This document shows positions 1-11,110 of a stretch of 64,000 nucleotides of DNA, piece by piece. The notes under the pieces are model-generated. The model made no database searches, had not been told where the DNA came from, and worked only from the letters and a program-made list of their open reading frames with translations. Origin of the DNA: Varroa destructor. Taxonomy: Eukaryota > Arthropoda > Arachnida > Mesostigmata > Varroidae. How positions within the stretch are numbered: the stretch's first letter is position 1; each line of letters opens with the position of its first letter. The stretch is taken from assembly GCF_002443255.2 (NCBI RefSeq), contig NW_019211456.1:24483061-24547060 (forward strand), in the 5' to 3' direction. A program made the translations under genes and the position numbers.

Positions 1-638
1 GCAAATTAGCATCGCTTTGATCATATGGATATTTCCGTAGTGTTTTTGCGCGCATTCTATTAATAATACTATACACAAACACTTGTTAATTTGAAAGGTT
101 CATATTCGACTAAAATCGAGGGTATAGACGTCATCATTCCTTGTTGAGGCAGTGATCGGTTTCTTGAGGAACACACACATCCAAGAAAGTAAACAGTTTT
201 TTTCACAATAAACATACAGTTGTTTATTGAAGTATATATATTTATTTATATATTTTATATTCGTTTGGCAAATTCCGCCGTATGGGCGGCGCTATGTATT
301 TACAGTGTAGTAACCACCGTCACGTTATGAGTACTCATGAGCCTTGTTGAGCTAAGGCCTATTCGAACATCGCTGTGACATATACAACGAAACAAGAAAT
401 TTATCTTTGGATGTGATGAAAGATGTTTTTTGTCGTAATAGACAGAAACTATACGTGAAAGATATGGTCTACTACATAGCTTTCGGGCTAATAAACTAAC
501 GCCGTGTATCGACGATTCTTCGTAGTATGATTTATGTGTATTTCGGATGGTTGTGGATAATGAAATATGCCTGCAGGTGATTTCCATGCACAGTCATTCA
601 TTTGCTTCACTGTTTTGAGCTTCTCGTGTGTGATGATT
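1..638. other. Non-coding flank, 3' side of the chitin-binding gene
   Basis: AT-rich sequence without a credible open frame. It should contain the 3' untranslated region and the transcript end of the minus-strand chitin-binding gene, whose stop codon is at 639-641. An AT-rich tract at about 229-262 lies beside candidate poly(A) signals. I see nothing else here. The 95-codon open frame on the minus strand at 300-587 has no recognisable domain and is within the chance range for this composition. Confidence 0.6.
223..246 (-). promoter_or_regulatory. Candidate poly(A) signals for the chitin-binding gene
   Basis: On the minus strand AATAAA occurs twice, as TTTATT on the plus strand at 223-228 and 241-246, roughly 400 bases beyond the stop codon. 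Either could direct cleavage. The hexamer is common in AT-rich DNA, so this is only a candidate pair. Confidence 0.35.
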
Positions 639-2084
639 TTAATTGGTAGCCGGCGTCGTCTCCGTTGATAGCGTCTTCACACGTTTTCGCCGAAGTCGTC
701 TGCCTGCAGGTTTGGTTGCACCCTCTGCGCGGGGTCCTACGGACAGGATCGTCTGGAGAGCATCGGACTTTGATTCCGTGGTGCTTGCTAGGGGTGTCGT
801 TTGGGGCCGGGAAGAATCCGTGGCTTCAGTAGACGTTCCCACAAAGGTTGATGAATCTGTTTTGTCTCTACTGGTATTATCCCTCATGAAGAGCGTTGCT
901 CCGCTGTCACTTTTCGTTACAGACCCAACAGTATCCGCTGTTGGCGTAAAATTATCGCTACTTCCTGTTACGTCAAGAGTCTCGGTTACAGTTGACCCGG
1001 TAGCGCCAGATACATTGATTCGACTGTTCCTTGTCGTCTGGAAAAACCGGTTCGTTGTGGTCGTTGGAGAATCTGCCGTTGTTATTCCAAAGCGGAACGT
1101 CGCTGGACTGTCAGGTGCTTCTGTTGATGGAGGAGCAAGTGAAGTTCGAAGCAGCTCTTGGGGTGCACGACGCGTTGCTCTTAACGTGTTCACGAAAAAG
1201 GTGCTTTGTAAATCGCTCGTTGAGTTAGGGGGTGGCACTGTAATGACAACTGCCGGGTGTTGATCTGCAGCTACCGTATTTCTGATTGGTGTTTCCTTAA
1301 TAAAGATTGGAGCTAGCTGTGGAGGTGGCGCGACTCGGTGTTTAGGAGGATGGCTGATTGGACGGGGTGTTGGCAAAGTAAGAACTGCATTTTGTACTGG
1401 GAGTGGTGAAGTCGAGCCTTGGGGAGTGCCATCAACTTTAAATGTTTGGGCTACTTGAGTAAGCTTGTTTTTATGGAAAGTAGGTTTCTTATGTATTGGA
1501 GAGACAGAATTCGGTGCCAGAAAAACTTCATGGCTGTTATTTTTGGGTTTGGCTTTTGTTAAGCGGTCCACATGTCTAGCAACTTTGTTTCGTACGGCCG
1601 AGGGTTGCGGAGTTGCCAAAGCGGTAACTGCTGTAGGCCTTCTTCCATTTACAGGTGCTCCCCATTTTCCTAGGTAACGTGGAACGTGTGGGGCTGCTTG
1701 AGCAATATCATTTTCGTTGTGAATATCGACCTCTTCTTGACCAACGCGTTCATTAAGGTAGAAAAATGACCTTGCGGTCTTACAAGGAATTGCGTCCTCG
1801 GGGTAAGCACATGAGAGGCTCAGTTGATCGAAGATCGTTTGATTGCCACATACAAACGAGAAATGTTGCATCTCGCTTAGACCATTAGGGTGTGCTACGG
1901 GGTTGCACACATGAAAGACACGGCAATCAGTATCGATATCGGCGAAGTAACCGTACCGATCTGGACAGGAAAACGTGGAACGAATGTCCCCGACTAGCAG
2001 TTCTGCGCCATCTGGAAGACTCAAAGAGTTTTGGCTTACCGCAAACGCCGAGAAAGCTGAAACCGAGATGTAAAAAAAATCCAT
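639..2084 (-). CDS. Secreted chitin-binding (peritrophin-A/CBM14) protein with mucin-like tail
   Basis: Open frame of 481 codons, by far the longest in the window. Residues 40-101 form one type-2 chitin-binding domain. Its cysteines are at 40, 54, 60, 79, 92 and 101, and the gaps of 13, 5, 18, 12 and 8 residues fit the peritrophin-A/CBM14 pattern. Aromatic residues (Tyr, Phe) around the first cysteines fit a chitin-contact face. The rest is a low-complexity tail rich in Ser, Thr, Pro and Ala with several N-glycosylation sequons, and a basic patch near the C-terminus (about residues 462-470, RRLRRKRVK) before the stop at 639-641. Known proteins with one such domain (CPAP1-type cuticular proteins and mucin-like relatives) are secreted and bind chitin in cuticle or other extracellular matrices. 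The N-terminal 19 residues are hydrophobic and could act as a signal peptide, but the first nine codons probably belong to an intron (see 2057-2092). If so, the coding exon starts at 2056 and the start codon lies elsewhere. The domain is certain; the precise family and 5' end are not. Confidence 0.93.
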   Translation of the reverse strand: MDFFYISVSAFSAFAVSQNSLSLPDGAELLVGDIRSTFSCPDRYGYFADIDTDCRVFHVCNPVAHPNGLSEMQHFSFVCGNQTIFDQLSLSCAYPEDAIPCKTARSFFYLNERVGQEEVDIHNENDIAQAAPHVPRYLGKWGAPVNGRRPTAVTALATPQPSAVRNKVARHVDRLTKAKPKNNSHEVFLAPNSVSPIHKKPTFHKNKLTQVAQTFKVDGTPQGSTSPLPVQNAVLTLPTPRPISHPPKHRVAPPPQLAPIFIKETPIRNTVAADQHPAVVITVPPPNSTSDLQSTFFVNTLRATRRAPQELLRTSLAPPSTEAPDSPATFRFGITTADSPTTTTNRFFQTTRNSRINVSGATGSTVTETLDVTGSSDNFTPTADTVGSVTKSDSGATLFMRDNTSRDKTDSSTFVGTSTEATDSSRPQTTPLASTTESKSDALQTILSVGPRAEGATKPAGRRLRRKRVKTLSTETTPATN

Positions 2085-2092
2085 ATTAGTCC
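2057..2092 (-). other. Probable 3' splice site at the 5' edge of the chitin-binding exon
   Basis: Reading the minus strand, an ACTAAT branch-point-like motif near 2085-2091 is followed by a run of eight T, a further pyrimidine-rich stretch and a CAG ending at 2057. Splicing here would start the exon at 2056 and give a phase-1 junction, the usual place for an intron just inside or after a signal peptide. The ATG at 2082-2084 would then be intronic. Several upstream ATGs in other frames within the next 80 bases also argue against that ATG being the natural start. The exon supplying the true start was not found. Confidence 0.6.
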
Positions 2093-5000
2093 AAATATTT
2101 GGTCATTCAGCATTGACATAACTGTATTGGGAAACAAAATCATTTAAATGAGCTCTTTATTATAACCCTTCATACACTAACAGACATCGTAAAAAAGTAA
2201 CGCTAGATCCCATAATCATTGGAGGCGTTATATGTAACGCTATAAATGTTACTTGCGAAGGAATACTAGATAAGACACGTCCTGGCCTATGGGATAACGA
2301 TCTTGTTAGAATACTCTATTGAAATGATAGCAAACACTTCAAGAAGGTCTTCACTTACTGTGACAATGTTTCTTTGTGCGTTAGCTATCAGTCTTCACGT
2401 GCTTCATCACACAATGTGATAAAGTGGATTAACGCTTACGTTGTAGGTTATTAAATACACCAACTTAGCAGTAAAAGCGGAACACATACGAAGAGACCTA
2501 CTATAAATGCAAAGTTGCATTCAACAATAACATGAATAGAATAAACGAGTGCTCTTGTTACGCTCGTACACCTTTTTTTCAGGGGGCCTAGACAATCTTC
2601 AACTACAATGCCACATGAAATTCCCTGTAGACGCGCAACCGAGGTAAAAGCCGACAGAGCACTAAGTTCGCGAATATATATGCGATTAATAGCAATCGTT
2701 GGCTAGCCATTGCGGCCGCCGTTGTTTTGCGACAATGGGATGCATCGCAAGGGATATGTGCATCAGTAGAACTATTGCCTTGCCTTCCGTGACACGTGCA
2801 CAGATATAGATTGCCTGATCATCTATGTGCAGCGTCATCTGCTAACAACAAACAGACCAATAGCGTCTGAACAGTAACGACATTCGATGTGCTACGCAAT
2901 ACTACTTCTAACAACAAAATATCTGGGCCGACTTGTTCAACCCAAAACATAAACGTGAGCAGATGTATGTACAACTCCTAGACTCTTTTTTGTTTTCTTT
3001 GAAATCTCGTGAAATGTTACAAGTGTGATCGGGGGACCGACAATTTAAAACCCAAGCGACCACTCTCACCGATCCCCTAGTCGCACCTATGAAGTAGCCA
3101 AGTTCATTAAAAAAGAACTTAATCTGGCCCTTAAAAGGGCCTCTAACAGCGATGAATGTGCGATACTGCAGAATTTATCGGCCATTAGATTTCTTTGATT
3201 GTCAGACGATCCATCGATAGACAGCTGTTTTGAATGATTATTAGTGGCAAGGCACAAGATGTTATCGGCAAGCACTAGCATTGCGTACACCCCATGGCTA
3301 TTTGAGACACAGGCCAGACGAGATAATTGCATATAAGCTTCAGTACGTATTCAGTACTTCACTGTCCTTTGCAGTTGTTCTTGACTGTGTTGTCACCGAA
3401 GCCTTTTTGCGTGCCTGTGTGTTAGTGTGTGCCAATATAAACAAACCCTGAGCCCTTCCCCTGCTTTTGAAGGAATTCGCTTGATATGGATCCTTATCCA
3501 ACTGTTTCGTTGGCTTGAAACAGCCTCGCAGACAATACTGCGCTGATGTCGAGCAGTTGACGAGTGAGTGCTCCATCCGAACGGCTAATGACAGGAAATT
3601 GTAGTAGCAAGCCAGGACAGGGATGATATTACTATTAGTAGTACTTATCTGCAGATAAGCGACTGTGCTTTTGTGACAAATTACATCTGACTGTCTACGT
3701 AAACGTGGTTCATTCAGGTTAGGAGCAACTGACGGTATAAAAATAACAACGATCAAAAAAGAATGCAGGTAAAGTTCGGGCAGGTTTTATACGGCCAATG
3801 AGTCTGTGGGTCGATTCTTCGCTTTTAGCCTGCGTTGTTCCTAACTAATAAACTAGCGTATTCATTTTAGACAAATAATAAATCTAAAAGGATTTCGAAT
3901 CTACATTACAGGCATTTTATAGTAAGTTGCAAGGGTGCAAGGTACGCCATTGCTGATGTTTACTATCTTTTGAGTTCTAACTTGTCGCTCGGAAATGTCC
4001 TAACAAACTTATCCAGTCTTTTGGTCTGTTGTAAAAGAAGTGCAAAGAGGTCAAAGCAGACTTTGGCCTGTACTATGGAAGGCTAAAGCCAAACTAGTGG
4101 TGATCCACTCTATCTCACTCTTATTGACCCGATTACTCAATGAATAAAGGAGCAAGCTTTGGGGACCGTCATCTGGTATTCGAATATAATGGCATAGTTG
4201 TTACAGTTATCAAGTACAAATATTGTCATAACCCCCTCATGCCAACAGTCTTCATGTTTTATACTGTCTTGAAAATGTCTTAAACATAGTAGAAATGCTT
4301 CGATTATCTGGGTTTTTCATCCTTGGGTCGTTTATGGTTGAGGTTAAATTCGAAACACATCTAGATAGGTACTACCCGAGCGTATTCGAGTGTCGATAAT
4401 TTCAACGATCATCTGCCATTAATACGAACTGTTTCCGTGAGAGAACAACCTGTGAGCAAAGCTTGCCCGATTAGTACTATATGAATGCTTTTAGTTCTCA
4501 GAGTGCTACCCACTCAACAGTGAGAGTAGCTCTTCTTCCGCCGAGAGTAACCTTTATCTATAGCTGATGGCTTTATGGATTACAGTACCTCGAAGAAACA
4601 TAGCTGAGACATGTAGAAGCCATGCGGAAACAGTAAATTACGTTTTCTTTTGGTCGCGTCCATTCGTTTAGCCTTATCTACAACATATATCTACATACAA
4701 AAACAAGCAATGAAGGCCTTGACAAGGGGTCGCAGAAAACCTCACGCACCTTGCTGCGAGTTTTCTTCCAAATCTTTAGCGTAGTTTTCACAGATCGACC
4801 AAATTATCTTAAAGAATGTTTTCAAAGATCGGAATACACCGCAACTATGTTAATATGTAGTCGCAGTCCAGTGAAGTTCTGACAGATAATAGCAGCGTCA
4901 CGGAAGGACATGGTGGCACCCATTTGCCAAAAGTTGACAGCCAAAAAATGTTTCCGATTCACATATTCCGAAAAGCAAATCTTTTGTGTGCAAATGTTGT

Positions 5001-7320
5001 GCTCCTACATTGTCTGACTGTCACTTCTGAGAACTGATACGTCCGTCTCCGACAGAGAACGTTGCGGCCATAAACAGTTTTCTTTGGGGATGGGCAGCCC
5101 AGTTTAGTAACTTTGCATTGAAAGAACAAGTTCGTCATCGCCTATTTGTGTTCATGAGCGTGGGTATGCCTTATTGCTCGTATGGTATTTTAGAAAATGT
5201 AACCGTTTCTCACTCCACTGGGTCTAATCTGCAGAGTTGTAGTTACGGGTTCAGGACCGATCGCTGGTAATCAGTAGGTGGTATCTGCTTTCCTATATCT
5301 GCGCCCTGGAAACGCCTTTGAAAATCGCTCTCTTAAGATAGCTCTTTAAGATCATATTGGGGTAGCATGGGGCTGTCTATTGAAAACAATATGAAGACTG
5401 AGGAGTAAACCCTAATGTTACTGAACCTGAAAAATTTCGCGTCGATGAATAAGTCAGTAGCATTTCGATGTCAGTACTGAAGTGAGGTAGCAGTTACGAG
5501 TGATGCGGCAAATTCGCAATTTGATAAGGTAATTTGACTTTTTGCTAAATAATAAGTTACGGACTATTTGGGCTTCGTAGACATGATGCTTCAAATATTT
5601 ATCACGTAATACCTGTCGAGTTAATCGCTTATTTGGTATTAAGGTGATCGCCCTTGAAGGTATTTGGTTGATTTAAATAGATCTTCATCAGATTTCGAAT
5701 ACGACGAAATTCCACTATTAGGACATCAGTGATACTGTCAGTATAAATTCGAACGTGAAGTTTCAGCTACATTTATATTTCACAACATGACTCTTAGGCG
5801 GCCTCTTTCCATAAAGTTGGGGACCCTAATTTCTTGATCTTTCTTTCTCGGCTGTGACTATTTTTACCCCTAGAAACTTCGCTATTGGTAGCAATATAAC
5901 TATTGGGCTATAAAGTATGTTATATTGATGTTCTTTTGCTGTGATTCTTTTGTGTAGTAAGTTGCGCAATTTTTTGCTGTGGTTCATGTTCCGAAGATTG
6001 GCACAGCTTCTCGGCTTTTTGGTTAAGATCACATGAAAAAGTATAGGCTTTTCGATGTTTAAGGTGTATTAGTCACTTCCTCAATGGGAAAACAGCAATA
6101 TAGACATTTTACCGCTGCACCTAAAACAGAACTGACGTTCAACAATTCCTAGGCATCAGCAAAATTATATGTCCATCCGATAGTAAGAAGAGGCTGTGTC
6201 TATACGGAAAACCCTAGATTATCGTGTTCATTGCGATTGGTGTACCTCCATAAATAGAGCTTACGCTTAAATGAGAAAAAAGGTGCCGACCTTGTTGGCT
6301 GTTCAACCATGCTAAAACCCTGGAAAATTTGTTGCAACTACCTCATAGCTGAGGCAAACAATTATCCTGCTTCAAAGGTGGCCCTGGACAACCCTCATTG
6401 AAGTTGGATAGAAGGTGTCCTTCTGATAGGAGATGGCAATTTTTTTTATTAAACTTTTGTGCGTAAGCGATAACACCTTCACTGCACGCCCAACATTTTT
6501 TTTCGTTATTTTTGTGACGCGCGTTGCAAATGCTGTATTTTTGTCATCCGACGCGGCAATCTTTAAACTTCGAACTTAAAATAATACAATTTTGCCGCTT
6601 GAGTAAAGAAGGCCAACAGTCGTTTCCAATGTCGTATAACGCTTAGTCGTCAATAAACAAAAAGTAAGCAACGGGATGTTGTTATTTCAATCATTAATGT
6701 AATACGGATCTAGGCGTCAAGGTAGGAACGCTTCATTAGCATTTCTCGGAAAGAACAAAGACACTTTACAAGTAAGTGAAGCATATATTTTCATAGAATC
6801 CAAAACACTCAGTCTGTGCGAAAGCTCAACAAAGTGCTTTGTTCCATTGACCATCGTTTCGTATAACAACACAACATTGGGTTAAGAGATTCTTCATCAA
6901 ATGTAGCGGCCGGTGCAACTAGCTTAGACGATCGGCGGAACTTCCGACAATTTACCGAAGAATGTTAACTTTAATGGGCGAACATCGGCTTGTTGTTCGA
7001 ATCATGCTACGTCGATTTAGTTAGCTACGTGATTAGTTTGTAATCGATCTCATAATTTTATAGGATCGCCCAGCTTTTTCAGACAAAATACAGTTGTAGT
7101 GGTGCCGCCGCCGAAAACGAGAAAACAGAAAACATCGTATTTATCCGTGTTCCGTTCTCCCGGCGCATCATGACGGCAGTGTGAATAATTAAGCGATCCG
7201 TTATTATAATGTGGTTGGTATTATTACCGTTATAGCGGCCGCTGCTGAAACGAAAAAAAAAAAACAAAACGATTTACGCCAGGGTAAATCACGACGTCTC
7301 TCGTTGCAAGAATATTTCAG
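2093..7320. other. Gene-poor region upstream of the chitin-binding exon
   Basis: No recognisable gene. If the acceptor at 2057 is used, at least part of this is intron of the chitin-binding gene. The longest open frame is 138 codons on the minus strand at 3340-3756. It opens with a TTG, matches nothing I know, and could be chance or an unrecognised exon. AT-rich elsewhere, with somewhat higher GC around 6.9-7.25 kb. Confidence 0.5.
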
Positions 7321-7329
7321 TTACGAGCG

Positions 7330-7346
7330 ATATATATATATATATA
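7330..7346. repeat. (TA)n microsatellite
   Basis: Eight TA dinucleotide units in a row. Confidence 0.9.
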
Positions 7347-7606
7347 GTCGAAAGCAAGAGTACTCGAATACCGATTATTTGTAACTTTTAGCACCGGGAC
7401 GATGTTGTCGTAGGCGCTTACGGAGCATTTAGGGCGACGTCGACATTCAGCCTTCTCGTCAAGGTAAGACAGGAAGATAATTCAGATAGCTCTTTTCTCA
7501 CTATCGTAATGCAGCGAACGAAAAACGTCAATATGCGCCATGTTCTGAACATGTGTTTGCTTGTGTGGGGGATGAAAAGAAAATCAACATCAAGGCCATT
7601 GGAAAC

Positions 7607-7619
7607 GGAGGAGGAGGAG

Positions 7620-7651
<32 letters not shown>

Positions 7652-7659
7652 AAAGGAGG
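7607..7659. repeat. (GGA)n / GAG trinucleotide tract
   Basis: About 53 bases of nearly pure GGA/GAG with a few GAA interruptions. On the plus strand it sits inside a 78-codon open frame at 7509-7745 that starts with ATG, and would read as a run of about 16 glutamates followed by Lys and Glu. On the minus strand it reads as poly-Ser or poly-Pro. Such repeats open all frames, so an acidic protein segment is not established. Confidence 0.85.
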
Positions 7660-7846
7660 CTGGAAATGACAGACGCGCGAACTCGCTGATTGATGACGGC
7701 ATGAGCAGTAGCAATACAATGCGTATGCAACATATTACAACATGAAATAATAATAATAAGGAATGGCGGGTGTCGTCGACAAGTGTATTGTCGGTTCCCG
7801 TGACTGTTCGAAAGGCGGACCGGAATGTCTCATAGTGCATAGATCT

Positions 7847-10590
7847 GCTATCATATCTAATTTTTGGGCAATGCCAGCAAATGACGCTGTCGTCGTTTCT
7901 GTGAGCGCCAAATCTAGACGGTGTGATACAAAGACGTAGTGAACTAACTTGTAGCTAGTTTGAGTCGAAATGAATCATTGGTCCTAAGCCGTCGATTTTT
8001 GACTCGGTCATCTACAAGGCGTCAATCAAGAACACTTGTTTTCACCATTGTGTTGTCTATGTGAAAAAAATTGACGTCCCCACTTCCGTCTGAGGGTAAA
8101 CTTTTCATGTAAATTTAGAGAGAATATTTATACAAAGTTCAGGACAAGTGATGGGACCCGAGAGTAAGTCGTACTACTAACGTAAAGCTACTCGATTCCA
8201 TACAGGTACCGTTATCGTGCTGTCTCGTAAAGCCTTTGAAGATCGGCTGAATTTATCTACGGCGATTATTTCAGTTCCTTTAGTCGCAGGAGCTTCTCAG
8301 CAATGGGATTATTTATTAAGCAGCTGATCCGTAATAAAGTGATAAGTAAATGCTAGCCATGTGAGTTTCTTATTCCGTACACAACGATTATAATAATAAT
8401 AAAAATAATAAGTTACGTAACGACTGACGAATTGAGGAAACGGTGTAGATAACCACAGGCGGCTAGCTACGTTGAGCCTCGTTTAGATTTTACGCGGAAC
8501 AACTTAACTGTTACTGCAATGTGGGTCGGTTGATTTATAATGTGATATAATAATAAATAATAATGTACATTGACGTGTCACCGATAGGTGACGCTGATGC
8601 GGTGCATAGATCATAGCTGTGAGTGGCAACTTCGTCGCTTTATTCAGGCATTGCTGATGATCGTTCGTTAGATAGAAGTGTTCATTCATTAACAATGAGA
8701 ACGTGTTATTCCGTTGTACGAAGCGTATCTGCTCGAGGAATCCCGACAACAATTAACCCATACTTCTGGGATGAATGTGTCGCCCCATTTTAGTTAGTTA
8801 GTTGATATTTAGACTGAAAAGGAAAAAAGATGATCAATGTGGGGGATCACTCCGTGAAAGATCATCGTAAATGTCGTGTGAACGTTTTGTTGAACAGGAA
8901 GAACACACTCCTATTTGAAGCATATTGCTTTATACATTTATGCGTGCCTCAACACAGAACGAAAATAAGCGATAATTTATCGCACAAAACTTGTACTGAA
9001 GTTTCGCGGCCCGTCCGACAGATTGGCGTATTAAATAAGGATTTAATATTTGACATCAGTTACCTGCGATCGTAGTAATCATTCGTGGAAACCTATAAAT
9101 AATCATTCTGATGACCCAACAATATAACAAGTCATATTACGGTTCTCTTATGCAAGCACCTATATTTGACAAGTGCAGGTCGACCTGAATGTAGAAGACT
9201 GCGACATTGACGATAGCAATAAGATTGTACACGGAGCCAGCGTACCTTGAACGTGGGCTAGATAGACATCGATTAAGAAACTAGTATAGTTGCAATGTAT
9301 CTAGATTAGTTTGAAGATTACTTTTGTTACTGTACAGCGTTGTAAGAATACTTCCAGTCTACGTCCAGATACGTCTAGGGAAAGCTGTTAGAACACGTAT
9401 ATATTTGTTTTAACAAGCTTCTTCTTCAAATACCTCGCAGATAATTGTACGATAGAAATTGATCTAACGGTTTAATAACCGGCCTGCCTGATCTAGCATA
9501 ACAGACCCATTGGGGTGGTCTCTCAAGGATGACGCCATTCCTTTGGATTCCAATCTTATCATTTATAGAAAATGTGGCCCTGACACCCTGGCAAAAAACA
9601 CCGCAAAACTACGCTATTTTCATCGTGAAATCTAAATGTATTAGCAGCACTGAGCAATATGTATAAATAAACGCGCGAATAGTGAGTGACTCCTCACGTC
9701 TTTGGATGGTGATTAAAATTTTAGTTTTTAGCATTTGTCTTAATTTGGCAAAGCTAATTGGTAGAAAAGCTCGGTTATGAAATAGGTCCAGCAATTTCAT
9801 TCACACGGACAGGTACAAACTCGTTCCCGTACAGAGGAGAGTTTGTCTCCTGAAATGTATGCTTTTTCCAAGCTATGCAATGAAACGGAAATTGCTCGGA
9901 AGTCCTCTCCATGTAATTATGAAAAGCCAGGCCTGTCATAAGCAACCCTCCCTCAAAAACTGATAGTTTTTAATAGCTTACGCTTGACTAATGTAAGCAA
10001 GGTGGGCTTTGTTTGCTCTAAATACCGTATGGAACGGCCATTAGTTCTTACAGTGGATTAAGACGCTCACAGCATGTCCTTAAAGCTAGCTACCTTAAAT
10101 CATACAGGATGGGGCCTCAGAGCCGATACCCGAAACCGATAAGAGACAAACGGGAATTTTGACTTTTCGAAAGGTAGACGCACAGAAACATCGACAACAT
10201 AGCCAAAGAAAGCAAACTTCAACAACGTTTTCCAAATAAATCGCCGATGAATTGACAGAAGCAGCTATTTTTTTTTCAGAAGACCGCGCTTCTAGTCCCA
10301 TGGCCATCAATAATTGAACCTATGTTGAAAAGGGCTGTTACTTCCCACTTCTTAGCAAATCAATTGGCATCTAACTAAAGACAATGCGGCAAATTGTCGA
10401 ATGCAGATTCTCGTTTTGATGACCCTGCTTAAATGTTTTTCATTATTATCCAGCTAGTTCCACAAATATGTCACAATTTCATTGTACTAAATAGATATTT
10501 ACGAAGTGTTTGCCAATTATATATTCAAGGCAATGTTTAATAATATATCATTATAGACGAAAGATGGTTCATTTTTTTTCATTTATTTTA
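7847..10590. other. Gene-poor region
   Basis: AT-rich DNA with short ATT/ATA-rich patches (around 8390-8415 and 8540-8560). No open frame here is longer than about 82 codons and none resembles a known protein. Confidence 0.5.
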
Positions 10591-10597
10591 CGATTGT

Positions 10598-10626
10598 CCT
10601 CGCCACCGCTGTCACAGGTGGCGAGG
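10598..10626. repeat. Perfect 10-bp inverted repeat (hairpin)
   Basis: CCTCGCCACC at 10598-10607 pairs perfectly with GGTGGCGAGG at 10617-10626 across a 9-base loop. It is GC-rich in AT-rich surroundings. On the minus strand it lies three bases beyond the stop codon of the open frame at 10630-11010 and just before an AAATAAAT motif, so it could sit in a 3' UTR if that frame is real. Confidence 0.85.
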
Positions 10627-10629
10627 GAG

Positions 10630-11010
10630 CTAGCAAGACGCAGTGCATTTATAATGTAGCATTATCAAATGATGACGCACGTCACATACATTAAAATGTG
10701 TTTTTATAAAACCATACGATGATCGAAAGCGGAATTGCTTCAACGAGACATTTCGGAACGTTTGGGCTTTTTTGTGGTTACTGTTATATTTGTCTACTAC
10801 GTTGCTGTTTACCGTTAAGCCTTCTTTCCGCAAGTAGTCATTGACTGTGCCAGCCGCTAGCGTCTTCTCAGTGTTCCGCTCGTATAACACCAAACTCATA
10901 CGAGAGGTGGCAGGGTAACAGCGGCTTTCGTATGGCCGATAATTGCAGATTTGTTCAAGGAAAAAGCCCAAGTGAAAAGCAATAGAAAATAGATGATCAC
11001 GTACACGCAT
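10630..11010 (-). CDS. Unrecognised open frame, 126 codons, followed by a hairpin
   Basis: The first ATG of the longest open frame in the non-genic part is at 11008-11010, and the frame extends 33 codons further upstream without a stop. The product is mixed and slightly basic, with an N-terminal hydrophobic stretch (about residues 6-19) and scattered cysteines, and I recognise no domain. The TAG at 10630-10632 is followed on the same strand by the perfect hairpin at 10598-10626 and then AAATAAAT near 10580-10590, an order expected for a gene end. Against it, a few frames this long are expected by chance in 64 kb, and no promoter or splice context is clear. It could be a lineage-specific gene, a terminal exon or chance. 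Confidence 0.2.
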   Translation of the reverse strand: MRVRDHLFSIAFHLGFFLEQICNYRPYESRCYPATSRMSLVLYERNTEKTLAAGTVNDYLRKEGLTVNSNVVDKYNSNHKKAQTFRNVSLKQFRFRSSYGFIKTHFNVCDVRHHLIMLHYKCTASC

Positions 11011-11110
11011 TGTATCTAGGTACGTTACATGTAGAGTCGGAGAAAAGCTGTTCGGCTTTCTCCGTGCGTTCGCTAACGGCTGCAGAACGACAACCGAGCG
11101 TAATACCAAC

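Noticed and set aside
643..1263. 206-codon open frame on the plus strand
   Set aside because: It lies entirely opposite the chitin-binding gene, opens without an ATG, and is a shadow of that gene's Ser/Thr/Pro-rich codons.
7528..7840. Poly-Pro and poly-Ser frames on the minus strand
   Set aside because: They are produced by the GGA repeat, which keeps several frames open.
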